A stretch of DNA of 64,000 nt from Solenopsis invicta (Eukaryota; Arthropoda; Insecta; Hymenoptera; Formicidae). The stretch covers positions 1,580,749 to 1,644,748 of the forward strand of contig NC_052672.1 of the NCBI RefSeq assembly GCF_016802725.1, in the 5' to 3' direction. The position numbers and the translations under genes are program-made. The notes below the pieces were generated by a model. The model saw only the letters and a program-made list of their open reading frames with translations. It was not told the origin of the DNA and searched no databases. Shown in pieces: positions 48,528 to 59,616 of the stretch (position 1 is its first letter; every line of letters starts with the position of its first letter).

Positions 48528-49401
48528 TCGAGGTCGTTCGAGATTTTTGTTCCATCTGATAAATCTCGACTTAACTGAGATGATGCTATAATTAATTTCT
48601 TATGGCTAGTTGTTGAGTTATAGCGTTTGAAAATCAACCACAATTTTTTAATGAATTATTTGATTGGATGTTTAGATAATTGCTCGTATATCATATTATG
48701 TCTAATTATGATTTTATATTTACGAGCAAAGGTTCTTAAGAGCCCGTAAGGTTTCGAAAACGGTATCGGATACACGAATAATTTTATGATTACCGTCAAG
48801 GGGGCATGATACCATGAATTAATTGTTATATCAATGATAGAGGTTAATGGGTCAAATTGAGTAGCACGTCATTCTTTGTTCAAAGTGGTATGGGTTATAG
48901 AAATATGTTTATTATATTCTGGGTAGTATATCATGTAATTAATGTAGGACATAAATTTTTATTTTATCATGCGGTTGTACGATTTAAAGCGCAATTCTTG
49001 AAATTTGTTGCATAAAGGCGATTCGTCATTTTATAGCTAGGTAAATTAATTGATTACGAGAAGTATGTCAGGTCTAAATAATAGTCCGTCAAAATTTTGA
49101 TGCTTTATTTGTGTCAGAAGAAGAGAGGGATACCTTAAAAGTCCTAGCAAGATCCTCATTGTTGGTACTGACTTGAGGACTTGTAGTTATTAATGTTTCC
49201 AATTTATGGTTTTTTTAATATTAACAACTTGTTTGGAAGTTGATACCTTTTGCTACTAAATGCTCTAGTTTGGCCTTTTCATGGTTGCAATAGAATAACA
49301 ATAAAAATGTACAAAGGAAAAAGAACAGTTAGTTATTCGCGAAACAATTGCTGATCATAAAGAGAGAGGGGAAGAAAAATTTTAGACGTCGCCAGACGTC
49401 A

Positions 49402-51110
49402 GACCGTCGAACAAGCGTTGATCTGCCTCAGAAATGAAACTATTAAAGTTCTCACAGCAAATTGCAAATGAATCGCTATCTATGCAATATCTTACGTGTT
49501 TTACGTTAAAACGATTCGAACAAGCGTTGATCTGCATTAAAAACGAAACTATTGTCGCTTTTCAGCGCGCCACACGAAGGAAACGTTATCTATGCAATAT
49601 CTTACGCGTTTTACATTAGAAACCGTCAAACAAGCGTTGATCTGCATCAGAAAAAAACTATTGAAGTTCTCACCGCAAATTGCAAATAAATCGCTATCTA
49701 TGCGATATCTCACGCGTTTTACGTTAGAAACCGTTGAACAAGCGTTGAACTGCATCGGAAACAAAAGTATTTATGTTCTCAGCGCGAATAGCAAATGAGT
49801 CGTTATCTATGCGTTATCTCACGTGTTTTATGTTAAAACGCGTCGAACAGGCGTTGATCTGCAATAAAAACCAAAATATTGCGTTATTCAGGGCGAAATA
49901 CGAACAAAACGATTTCTGGGCGATATCTTACGTGTATTACGTTAATAAGCATTGAACAAGCGTTGATCAGCAGTAAAAACCAAAATATTGCCTCCTATAA
50001 AGCGAATAAAAATAAAACGTTCTCTATGCTATATTTCACTCGTATTATGTTACAAAACACTAAACAAGCATTGATCTGCAGTAAAAAACCAAATTTAGCG
50101 TTATTTAACGCGTATTTTGAATTAAACGTTTCTCTATGCGATATATCACGTGTATTACGTTAATAAGCATTAAACAAGCGTTGATCAGCAATAAAATCCA
50201 AAATATTGCGTTTTACAACGCGAATAAAAATAAAACATTTTCTAGGCGATATCTTACATGTATTACGTTAATAAGCATTGAACAAGCGTTGATCAGTAGT
50301 AAAATCCAAAATATTGCGTTATTCAACGCGAAATACAAATAAAACGTTCTGTGAGCAATATCTCACGTGTATTACGTTAATAAGCACTTAACAAGCGTTG
50401 ATCAACAGTAAAAACCAAAATATTGCGTTTTTTAACGCGCATTTCAAATGAAACCTTCCCTATGCAATATCTCACGTGTATTACGCTATTAAGCATTGAA
50501 CAGGTGTTGATCTGCAGTAAAAACCAAAACATTGCGTTCTATAACGCGAATTTAAATGAAACGTTCTCTATGCGGTATTTTACTCGTATTATGTTAAAAA
50601 GCATTGAATAAACGTTGAACAGCAGTAAAAATCGATATAACGCGTTCTTCAACGCAAATTTTAAATGAAACGTTCTCTATGCGGTATTTCACTTGTATTT
50701 CGTTAAAAAGCATTGAACAAGCATTGGTCAGCAGTAAAAACAAAAATATTGCGTTTTTTAACTCTCTTTTTAAATGAAACGTTCTCTGTCCAATATCTCA
50801 CGTCTCTTACGTTTATAATCATTGAACAGGGGTTGATCGGCAGTAAAAACCAAAATTTTGCTTTCTCTAACGCGCATTTTAAATAAAACGTTTTCTATGC
50901 GATACTTCACTTGTGTTATGTTAAATACCATTGAACAATCGTTGATCCGCAGTTAAAACAAAAATATTGCGTTTTATAACGCGTGTTTAATTGAAACGTC
51001 TCTATGCGATATTTCACTCATATTATGTTAAAAAGCATCGAACATGCGTTGATCTGCAGTAAAAACCAAAACATTTCGTTATTCAACGCGAATTTCAAAT
51101 TAAACTTGTC
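49402..51110. repeat. Satellite B, ~107-112-bp period (right part)
   Basis: Units contain ACGTTAATAAGCATTGAACA, then AGCGTTGATCAGCAGTAAAA and AAAATATTGCGTT. The first few units (49402-49860) resemble those left of the retroelement; later ones drift to an AT-richer subtype. Confidence 0.9.
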
Positions 51111-52180
51111 ATACTTAACATCATAATTGAAAAATTCAAATTTTTAGGAACACATAGCATTGAAGTTTTATCCAATGTTAAAAAATATAAAATTTACTTT
51201 GTTATATATTATATTAGCTCTTTTTTAGACAACAATCTGGGAACTAACAGTATTTTCGGACAGTTTCAACAGTCACTTTAACAATTTTGTAGAACTATTA
51301 AAAAAAACAGTGTCAGATGTTATGTAGATCTGATTTTTTATTAAAAAGGGCCAATATAAATTAGGATCTTGATATTCACAAATTACCTGGAATTTCTATA
51401 CGTATTAAAGAACCGTGTATTTGGAATGATTTAAAATTTTTTAATGTTATAGAAAACAGCGTGTGATATAATGTATGATATTTACAAAGATATTTGCCGA
51501 TATGAGTTGGGATACATTTTAAATTATTTAATTAATTAAAACTTATTTAACTTTCAATTTTTAAACAAAAAAATAAAATTTTTTAATTTTGGGATATATG
51601 AAAAAATCAGAATACATTTATTAAAAACAAAATATATTAAAAAATGTTGTATTATCATGAGTACTGGTAAAATGGCAAATTTAATCCTTTATTTATGTTT
51701 CATTATTGATAACAAAATTCCTGAAAATAATCCTGCTTAGAAAATATTTTTACTTCTTAAACAAATTATATCAATTGTAAAGTCTCTAATAATTCAAAAA
51801 TTTACACCTAAACTTTTAAAATTATTACTTTCTTCTAAACATTACAGCTTCTACTTGGAAATTTTTAACAAAATCAAACTTTGAAACCGAAACATCATAT
51901 AATATCTCATACAAAGTTTATGACTAGAGTAGATGCTATAATTAATATTTCGTTAATGCGTTTTGAGGCTAAACATTGAAACTTAAAAAAAAAATTTTCA
52001 CGTTATGGGTATTAGCTATCTTCCACAAAACAAACATATTTATTAACTTATAGGAATAGTGATCTTTAACAGCCAAAGAAAAGCTATAAAGGAATATCCT
52101 AACATTCAAGATATTATTCTAAATATAAAATTTAATCAATAATTTGATTTTGATTCTAATTTTGATGTAAACAGCCAAGA
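51111..52180. other. AT-rich non-coding stretch
   Basis: No gene is seen. Near 51993 lies TTCACGTTATGGGTATTAG, whose inverted copy is at about 52638-52658. Confidence 0.5.
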
Positions 52181-52344
52181 AATTGCAATATTAAAAATAA
52201 ATTGTCCTGATTGTGGTATTAATTTTAATCATATTGAAAAATATATATTTCATTTAAAATCTGATCACAAAAAAGATATTTTTATTTGTCATGTCAGTAA
52301 TTGTCTTAAATCATTTCACAGAAAAACAGTTTTAAAAAACATGT

Positions 52345-53136
52345 TTTAACTAATAGATTTGTTACATCTGAAAAAAAAACTTGTAGATATTTTTATTCCA
52401 AACGCAATACAAATGCCCTTCCATTCCTAATACTTCCATTCCCAATTCAGATACAGCATTATGTCCTAAGACAGAATCTTCTTCAGACGATGCAAAACAT
52501 ACATTAGAGAACATTGCATCGTTTCTTAAACAAATTGCTATAACAATTTAACATTGAGTTGCTTAATTATATGGCAATATGTCTTTAACAAAATTTGATA
52601 TTCAAAAATTTATAGAAGTGATTCAAAATGTTGTATCTAATACCCATAACGCGAAACATTTTGAGCACTGAATCTAATACTTTAAGACAACTTTTGTATT
52701 CGTATTTTACTTCATTTAAGACAATACAACTTTTATAAATATCAGTGAGTGTATGTTGGACCTTTGACTAAAAAAAGTGGTTGTTAACGTAGGTTCTGTT
52801 TTTTTTGCTCGTTCCTTTTGCAAATTAATTTTGGTTTTAATATCAGCTGCACTCCAATAAGTAATATTCAAGTATTCACTTAAAGTTGATTTCAGAGATC
52901 AAAATACTTTTTAGTAATATCTGACAATACTCACAGTTGCGTGAATTATAATAGAAGCTATACATTCTTAGATCGAAAATTTGAATGATATTAGAATCTA
53001 TAGATTCTTGGATCAATTTTTGTTGTTTGAAATTATTAAATTGACTTGAACAAGTTATTTTAAATTGTGATTTGAATGAAGTTGTAAGTGTTTTTAAAAT
53101 AATTACTGAATATTTTAATAACTTTAATACAGAGTA
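52345..53136. other. Decayed stretch between zinc fingers and the TTAA element
   Basis: No intact frame. It is probably the linker of the broken zinc-finger gene. Confidence 0.4.
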
Positions 53137-53140
53137 TTAA

Positions 53141-54347
53141 GGGGTAACACCACCTCTGAGATTTGAAAAAATCGATTTTTTTTGCTTAAATTATTAGTTT
53201 ATACTTATAAAAGTATGCTGTAAGTAGTTTTAGAACAAAATTCAAACTGTATTATAGTGTTTGAGCTGATTAAATGAATCGTCTCTATGCGCCTACCGAG
53301 CAGCTGCGAGCAATTTGTAGCGGCCCCGTCTTTATGCTTGGTAGTTATTTGGGCCTTACTTATATACCAAAAATAGACCTTTGACTAACACAATATAGAT
53401 GTTATTACTTGTACTATATCAGTAAATAGTTTTAAAAGCGTCGGTTTCTGTGTTTATGCGACGCCACTTTTCTGTGTTTGTGCAACAAACTTGGCTGTTT
53501 GTTATTATAATGATGGCTATAACAGTCTAATGAAAATTTTCCAAGTCTAAAACCTCATGGTGGGCACTATTTGTCATTATTATTGCCAAAAATTGGATGC
53601 GCGCCGCGTCGTACTTGCCGAGCGCAGTCTCATCCAAAAAGGAAAAGAGACCAGAATATCATTATTAGCAACAAGAAAGGAATATAATGAGGCTGCTGAA
53701 CTTGTGGAAGGACAGCTTTATGGGGCAGGCATCACAGATTAGAGATAAATTAAAAATTTTTAACTTTATACATAAAAAATCAGTTACCAAAACTTTAAAC
53801 GCGTTTTTCTCAAAACACAATTTTTCAAATTTGCGTGCAAGGTTACTCTTACAATTTTTATCCAATTGACTTGAAATTTTAACACAATCTTCTTGTAACT
53901 ATTCTACAGGGAAGTACGTAGGCTTTTTGCAAAATGTTGAAAACTCTTTTTGTAATCAGCATTTTTTAAACAAATTTTTGGGTAAAAAATCCACTTTTTT
54001 CTATAAAAAGCTGCCATTTTGATAAAAATTAATATTTTTAAAAATCCCTACGTACTTCCTTAGTTTTGAATATGTAGATAATAAAGATTTTTTTTGTTTG
54101 GTTCCAATATAAACCATGTCGCAGAAAACTTGCACGCAAAAATTCATCTTTAAGAAAAGACGATTTCATAAATGGGCTAGTACGCCGCCATTTTGTGCAT
54201 AAAAAAAAATTAAAAAATATTTTTTTACTCGTCAATATATGTACAATAAAGCCCTCTAAGCTTTTTTTTATATAAAGTTATTCATTTGCCAACAATAAAT
54301 TCCCAAACTTAGGTACCATTTTAGGGCCTCAAAGGTCGTGTTACCCC
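53141..54347 (+). mobile_element. Kolobok-like non-autonomous element, 1207 bp, TTAA target
   Basis: Inverted ends GGGGTAACACCACCTCTGAG and, from the right, GGGGTAACACGACCTTTGAG, are flanked by TTAA at 53137-53140 and 54348-54351. A residual plus-strand frame (53557-53742) ends in QLYGAGITD, a tail that I associate with Mutator-like/Kolobok transposases of insects. Most of the transposase is missing. PiggyBac also uses TTAA, so the family call rests on that fragment. Confidence 0.75.
53557..53742 (+). pseudogene. C-terminal transposase remnant in the TTAA element
   Basis: A 61-codon frame whose second half is charged and basic and ends in a YGAGITD-like terminus. It is too short to be active. 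Its position inside the element's ends supports it as the last exon of a deleted transposase. Confidence 0.5.
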
Positions 54348-55347
54348 TTAATAAAAGAGAATATTTTTTTTAATTTGAAATATTTTATTAAGCCATTACA
54401 GACTATCATATGCACTTCACATGATGAATCTAGACAGCATAATAAAGTATCACTTCAAATAAAAGGTAGAACTTGTTATTACGTTCCTATCCAAAGTCAA
54501 TCACAACAATTTTTTACAATGCCCAAAGTTTTACAACAAATTTTAAATGATCAGAAACACTTGGAGATTAATAATTCAGAATCTTATAAAAATATGGTAT
54601 ATGGCTCTTTGTGGAAACACATAAAAACAATTACAACTTCTGATAAGATAATTTTATCATTAATTCTATATTTTGATGTTTTTAAAGTTGGTAATCCAAT
54701 TGGAAGTCATGCTGGTTATTATAAAATTGAATGTTTTTACTATAGTATCCCAACCATCCCACTAAAATATAGTAGTCACTTAGAAAATATACTTATCTCT
54801 ACATTACTTTATATTGTTCCTCAAGGCAATAAAATTTGGAAATTTTATTTATTAACTTTGAACGTAACAGAAATTTCCAGTCCATGTATATTAAAACAAC
54901 AATTCAACAACTAAGTTTTTATATTTCTATTCACAACAAATTATATATATATATATATATATATGTTTATGATAATCTTAAATCTAAATAGCACTTTTTG
55001 ACACACTATCCACGCATTATTGAAAAAAGTTGGATCTCCTCATTACTTATCATCTATGAGATTTGAAACAAAACATAAAGATTTAAAATTAAATGCCCAC
55101 AGTTGCAGAAGTCGAGTGAATTTGCCCTTTACACTTTCTAATCGAACTCAGCTTAAATCTACGTATTGATATTTGAATAAAAAAGGATTTTCTAATAACA
55201 TACAGTGGGGTCATATAAAATGTTTTAGAATTGAATCAAACATCCGAAAATTCGAAGATTGTCTATTAACTACATATTACAAACAAAATGGTATTTGTTA
55301 TGAACCTTCTTCTGTGATTAAAATTATAGATAATATTTTATCCCAAT

Positions 55348-55550
55348 TCAGTAAAATAAAATACTTGCCACTTGCCAACTTTCTTCCTCCTCCCCCCTGT
55401 TTCTACATTTTTCCCAAACATGTTCCCATGTTTCCCTCTCTCCTCCACATAATCTACATTTCTTTTCCTCCTCTTTTTCCCAATACCTTCCTTCTCTCAT
55501 CTCGTTTCCCAATCCAAACTTTGCTATTCTCCTCCATCTATTCTTTCTGT
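55348..55550 (-). pseudogene. LINE ORF2 C-terminal fragment
   Basis: Minus-strand codons give RIAKFGLGNEMREGRYWE, then CRLC and WEHVWEKC, a C-x2-C...H-x4-C knuckle characteristic of the C-terminus of non-LTR retrotransposons seen in Hymenoptera. The coding sequence is cut at 55550 by the solo LTR and ends near 55348. Only about 65 residues remain. Confidence 0.7.
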
Positions 55551-56650
55551 TGTAACGATGCACCTCCGCATCGTTCCCCCTGGGGCCACGAACCGCTCCC
55601 CTGTCCGGCCGAACACCCGCCGGACAGACGAACAGGCGCTACGCGCCGATACACGCCACACACGCGCGCGCGAACGATCCGACAAGCGCGCCGTTAAACG
55701 CCCGAAGTCCACGCGCATTAATTCGTACGCTCCTGGCGTTGGAGCGACAGAGAGGCGTACGCTCAAGCAAGAGCGCGATACCAGACCGATCTCGGAGCAG
55801 CGGGAATGCTGTATTCCGGGGAGAACCGAGCTCCACTCGAACATCCCTGACTCTCCGAGATCGGGGTATAAAAGGCGGACGATCTCACAGAGAGATCGAC
55901 TCTTCCCCGGTCCAGCCTTCGAGCCAGACCCAGGAAATCCGCGTGGTAGAGTGAGCTCTGTCACCGCTGAGAGATCTCGGCGATTTCCGATCCCGCTTTC
56001 CCGGCACCCAGAGAATCCGAGTGGTAGAGCGAGCTCTGCCACCGTTGAGAGATCTCGACGGTTCTGTCAACACCCATCTCCGTCCGAGAGTCCGCGGTAA
56101 CGACTGCCACCCAGGGGGTAGAGAGATCTCTGCCTCCATCGAGGGATCTCGAGGCAGCCGGCACCGACTCACGTCGGGGATTCCCTACTAAGGGAATCCC
56201 GCCGCGCATCTGTCGCGAATTCGTGGAACACCGGCGCGGCTTCTAACGTAAAGCGTCCCGACCCGCGCGCGTCGCGGATCGACAAGGCCGGCGACGACGT
56301 AGACACCGTGAAGCCCTCGCGACGACATCGAACAAGCGCAAGCAAGACCGCGCTATCGTGCGCTCCCTCATACCGGCCGCGGGCCGAGCACGAGCGACCG
56401 AGAAAATGTAAATAGATCCCCGTTCTGTACATACCGCGTCTTACTACTGTGAAATCGCGTCACCGTACCGTCGCGGATACACCTCGTGTATCCCCGAACT
56501 ACGTGCGCATATTATCAGCATTGTATCTCAAATAAAGTAGTTTCTCATTAAGCGCACGCCCGATCTCGGAATTAATTAACCCGGCAACCTTCCTTCGAGC
56601 CCTGGCTTCCCTGAGCTCGTCCGCGCTCGGACAAAACACAGGTTGTTACA
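55551..56650 (+). mobile_element. Solo LTR, 1100 bp, with 4-bp target duplication
   Basis: It starts TGTAACGATG and ends GGTTGTTACA, with CTGT on each side (55547-55550 and 56651-56654). GC-rich; a TATA box (GGGTATAAAAGG) lies at about 55864-55875 and a polyadenylation signal (AATAAA) at about 56531, as expected for U3 and R regions in plus orientation. Internal repeats (GAGAGATCTCGGC and GTGGTAGAGYGAGCTCTG) recur. A 4-bp duplication suits Gypsy. No internal element sequence remains, so it is a recombination product. Frames crossing it are incidental. Confidence 0.85.
55864..55875 (+). promoter_or_regulatory. TATA box of the solo LTR
   Basis: GGGTATAAAAGG, a strong TATA match about 310 bp into the LTR. 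Confidence 0.7.
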
Positions 56651-57580
56651 CTGTGATAACAAATCTGTCGGGTTTGAAACTTCTTCACTTTCATTTACAA
56701 TGCATAATTTTATTTACTATTGTTGTGAATAATTTTATTAATATTTTTGTTGTAAAACATCAGAGATAAACATCCACAGAGATATAAAAACTTGTTTATT
56801 TATTTTAAATAAATCACAGATACGAGATAACATATTTTTTTGTTTTCTTCTTGAATCTTCTCATACACACCATTTTTACAAGTTGATATTATAAAGTAAT
56901 TTTATATTATAATTTTAATTATAGTTTTAATTGTTTTAAATTTTTTAAAGCGACTTTCCAGTTAAATTTTAATTTTAATTAAAATTTATTATTTGTTATT
57001 ATATAATGTAATAAATAATGCTAGAAAAAAGTGAATTCCACTGAGTAAATGCAAAAGACAGATTTACTAACAATAAACCATACAGAATACTGCTAATCAA
57101 ATGTTAGAAGTTTCTAACACAAGTAGAGAAATGTAGAGCTATTTGCGGAACTGTAATGGAAAATTTGATAAGAATCTACCGAACTAGTACACTTACATTC
57201 CAGAAATCAGTTTGTAAGAAAGCATTCGACGGGTCAATTATTTAACTGGTAACACTGCTTTAAATAACCGATCATTATGTTATCTATTATAATATAAAAT
57301 AGTGGTAAAATCACATAGCCATAAATTTTAGCAAATGATTTTGCTTGCTTATTCTGATTCTGACTAATAAGATTAAGGACTTCGGCTGTAATATAGAAAA
57401 CTCACTATTCAAAGATAAAATTAGCGAGCAAAACATTTTAAGGATGTATCACTAATATAGTCCCTGAAAAGTAAATTGAAAACTATAATGTATTAAAAAC
57501 ATAAAGACAGAGATTTCAATTTTTTAATATATGTATCTGCTTTAAGTATTTAAGATGAGTAAAATGTATAGGCGGATTCT
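56651..57580. other. AT-rich non-coding stretch
   Basis: No open frame of interest and no recognisable repeat; it separates the solo LTR from the GC-rich edge of the Polinton-like block. Confidence 0.5.
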
Positions 57581-57720
57581 GACTCGGGGATCTCAGGGGG
57601 GTGCGGGGAAGGGGGGAAATATTTCGGGTCGCACGGGGAGGTCTAACCGGCGATAAGGTCCCGCGGGTGGACCAAACCGGGTGGAAGAGGGGGAGGGGGG
57701 GGCTTAAAACGGGGGCACAC
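57581..57720 (+). promoter_or_regulatory. G-rich segment at the presumed edge of the Polinton-like element
   Basis: Runs of G (GGGG, GGGGGG, GGGG, GGGGGG between 57587 and 57620, and another set at 57690-57712) satisfy the G-quadruplex pattern on the plus strand. The abrupt change from AT-rich DNA on the left suggests an element terminus or its inverted terminal repeat, but the other end is outside the window. Confidence 0.4.
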
Positions 57721-58255
57721 GTGTAAACCTAACCGGTAGTTCTGCGTAATTAATGTTTATATAAACAGTGATAACGATTCGAGGACCATGTTCTTGACCG
57801 ATGTTTAAATAAATTTGACACCTTTGAAATGTGTCGCGTGGAGGCAACTGACCATTTAATGTAAACATGGACCATGTACTTGTCACTCTGTTTACATAAA
57901 CATAATAAATCACACCGCGAGGAGGTGTGTATGACTGTACTTTTGAAATCGGAAATGTCTGTCATCACGAGGGGGATAAGCGATACGATGGCGAATATTT
58001 TGTGGGGTGTGCGCGATTATTTCCGCGGGGCCTGCCGCCGCCGCCGCCGCCGCCGCCGCTGCCACGCGCTGGCGCTCAATTTTCTCGTACACGGTCAAGC
58101 GTGTGCTTGCGCGTTCAATCACCCCACCCGCCCGTTTGTTTCTTTCACGCGCCTCCTTAATGTCTACTATCTCGCATATTATTTACTAAGAAAATAAGAA
58201 ACAATGGATAAGGATAGATTTTCAAATACATTTAAAGTGTTTTTTAAAATCCTTT
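57721..58255. other. Non-coding terminal region of the Polinton-like element
   Basis: It contains a (GCC)n run at about 58032-58061. Frames encoding poly-Arg, poly-Pro or poly-Ala here are artefacts of that run. No gene is supported. Confidence 0.5.
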
Positions 58256-58973
58256 TTATTGTTCATATAATGCTTCGTTCACAATAGTATCAATAGCGTA
58301 AGCTATTAAATCACACTCAATTTGTGAATTTGTATCGTAAGATCTGTGCAACATACGTATCGCTTCGCGTTTATTCATGATACAGTTCAAGCGCAATAAG
58401 TTTACTGAACATTTATATTTTTCAGTGGCAGTAATCGTGTTTTGATGTAGCGTACAATACATGTGCTCGACACAATGTTCCAGGTTGAATATAAATGACA
58501 TAGTTGCAGGTTTTAGGTAAATACAAGCATCGCGCAACGATAATTTAACAATATTTTCATCGCGCAGTTTTACGAGTTGCACGCAAAGTTCGTGAATCGT
58601 TAACGATGATGATGATGATGATGCTTCTGTTGACTGGGCGAGTCGCTCAATATCCACACGTCTCTCGATCAAAGCTTTCCATTTTTCATAAGGTAGAACG
58701 ATCCGATTGCCGCGCGTATTGCCAATCGACATTTCCACAAAGCAGGAAACAGGTCCCACCATCATAGCAATATCAATCCATTTGTAAGATGTTAAGGTTA
58801 GCGGGAACCTTCTACCCAAAATACACGGCGTATACCGCGATTCCAAAGACGTGCTGAAAAAAACGGAGAGATGAGTAAAACGTACAATAAATGTATAAAA
58901 CGTAATTTAAACGTAAAGATACTTACGATCTCTCGCACGCTTCAGTCTGGATTAGAACGTAATAGTTTGCCAC
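58256..58973 (-). CDS. Polinton-associated protein of unknown function, spliced
   Basis: The main exon 58853-58256 is open for about 199 codons. A GT-AG intron (58926-58854; donor GTAAGT, acceptor TTTTTTTCAG) joins it in frame to exon 1 at 58973-58927, where the first codon of the plausible coding region is GTG, not ATG. A TATA-like TATAAAC lies just upstream on the minus strand (about 58975-58982). The protein is mixed alpha/beta without a known motif, with a poly-Ser run encoded by a (CAT)n-type repeat near 58606. The unspliced frame has no ATG near its start. Loss of an ATG would make it a pseudogene; alternatively another start is used. Function unknown. Confidence 0.5.
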
Positions 58974-59179
58974 TGTTTATACCGAGAGAGAGAGATGCGT
59001 TGTCTCACAACCGTTCAAACGAGCGAATGATTCAAAACTGATTATAAATTGCGACATTTGTAGGAGGATTAAAGCTTCTGCAATTGTAAAGGAGTGGGGG
59101 ATACTTTTCCCTTCTATCAAACAATTTCATCATCATCGTTATCGCTCGAACGTGTCACGACACGTTTTCGCGGTCTGGT

Positions 59180-59575
59180 AACGTTGTACATGAAACGTGA
59201 AACATGATGTACATAAAACGTGAAACATGACGTACATGAAACGTGAAACATGACGTACATAAAACATGACGTACATGAAACATGACGTACATGAAACGTG
59301 AAACATGACGTACATAAAACATGACGTACATGAAACATGACGTACATGAAACATGACGTACACGAAACATGAAACATGAAAAAAAACGTTAATCTAAACA
59401 TGAAAAACGTTAAACTAAACGTGAAAAACATGAAGTAACGTTGGAGATACGTTAAACTAAACATGAAAAACGTTAAACTAAACGTGAAAAAAACATGAAA
59501 TAACGTTAAACTAAACATGAAAAACGTTAAACTAAACGTGAGAAACATGAAAAAACGTTGGAGAAACGTAAATGT
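59180..59575. repeat. Two tandem repeats inside the Polinton-like element
   Basis: At 59180-59380 are units of ACATGACGTACATGAAAC; at 59385-59575 are units of about 20 bp, AACGTTAAACTAAACATGAA. Cys/His/Phe-rich frames across them are translation artefacts. Confidence 0.85.
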
Positions 59576-59616
59576 AATGGAGGGAAAAAAAAACGTATTT
59601 CGTATATTACGTATGT

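Larger units (their letters stand above)
10827..49401 (-). mobile_element. Gypsy-like LTR retroelement with env and giant LTRs, heavily nested and decayed
   Basis: The element lies on the minus strand: 5' LTR 44468-49401, gag 44389 to about 43000, pol about 42950-38970, Cys-rich modules about 38660-36110, env 33808-31736, polypurine tract 31710-31727, 3' LTR 10827-31709. The LTRs begin and end TG...CA on the plus strand (TGTGCC...GACGTCA). Gene order PR-RT-RNaseH-IN-env and the YMDD-type RT fit Gypsy/Metaviridae. All coding regions have stops or frameshifts, so this is a fossil. It sits inside satellite B. I found no clear target duplication: CTTC on the left and GACC on the right do not match. 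Compared by eye over a few hundred bases the LTRs look roughly 90% identical, suggesting an old insertion. Confidence 0.85.
44468..49401 (-). repeat. Right (5') LTR, 4934 bp
   Basis: It starts TGTGCCTG and ends GACGTCA, matching the left LTR. It contains the TTACCGACAGGGA minisatellite (45513-45815), ~68-bp repeats (about 45860-46058 and 46536-46600), a 477-bp MITE, an (ATCAAC)n run (about 48380-48527) and an AATAAA on the minus strand at 44729-44734. Short frames inside it are not convincing genes. It is unusually long for a Gypsy LTR; typical insect elements have a few hundred bases. It lacks the pogo-like and MULE insertions and so preserves both empty sites. Confidence 0.85.
52185..55345 (+). 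pseudogene. Broken C2H2 zinc-finger mobile-element gene, interrupted by a Kolobok-like insertion
   Basis: At about 52190-52340 two C2H2-type fingers are legible (CPDCGINF...HLKSDH; CHVSNCLKSF...). After the insertion at 53141-54347, the frame 54375-54914 (179 codons) contains FKVGNPIGSHAGYYKIE, and a later fragment at about 55060-55170 contains MRFETKHKDLK followed by NLPFTLSNRTQ. I associate the GNP-LGSHAG and MRFExKHxxFK patterns with a widespread mobile-element protein family of unclear enzymatic type. A last piece runs 55173 to about 55345. Stops and frame changes separate the parts. Whether the zinc fingers and the later pieces are one gene is an inference from strand and order. Confidence 0.5.

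Noticed and set aside
48375..48643. Met/Leu/Asp-rich frame
   Set aside because: It is a translation of the ATCAAC hexamer run in the LTR.
55558..56432. Arg/Ser-rich frames on both strands
   Set aside because: They lie inside the solo LTR and follow its internal GC-rich repeats.
57874..58197. Frames with poly-Arg, poly-Pro and poly-Ala
   Set aside because: All three arise from the (GCC)n run read in different frames.
59117..59548. 143-aa Phe/His/Cys-rich frame
   Set aside because: It is a translation of the ACATGACGT and AACGTTAAAC tandem repeats.
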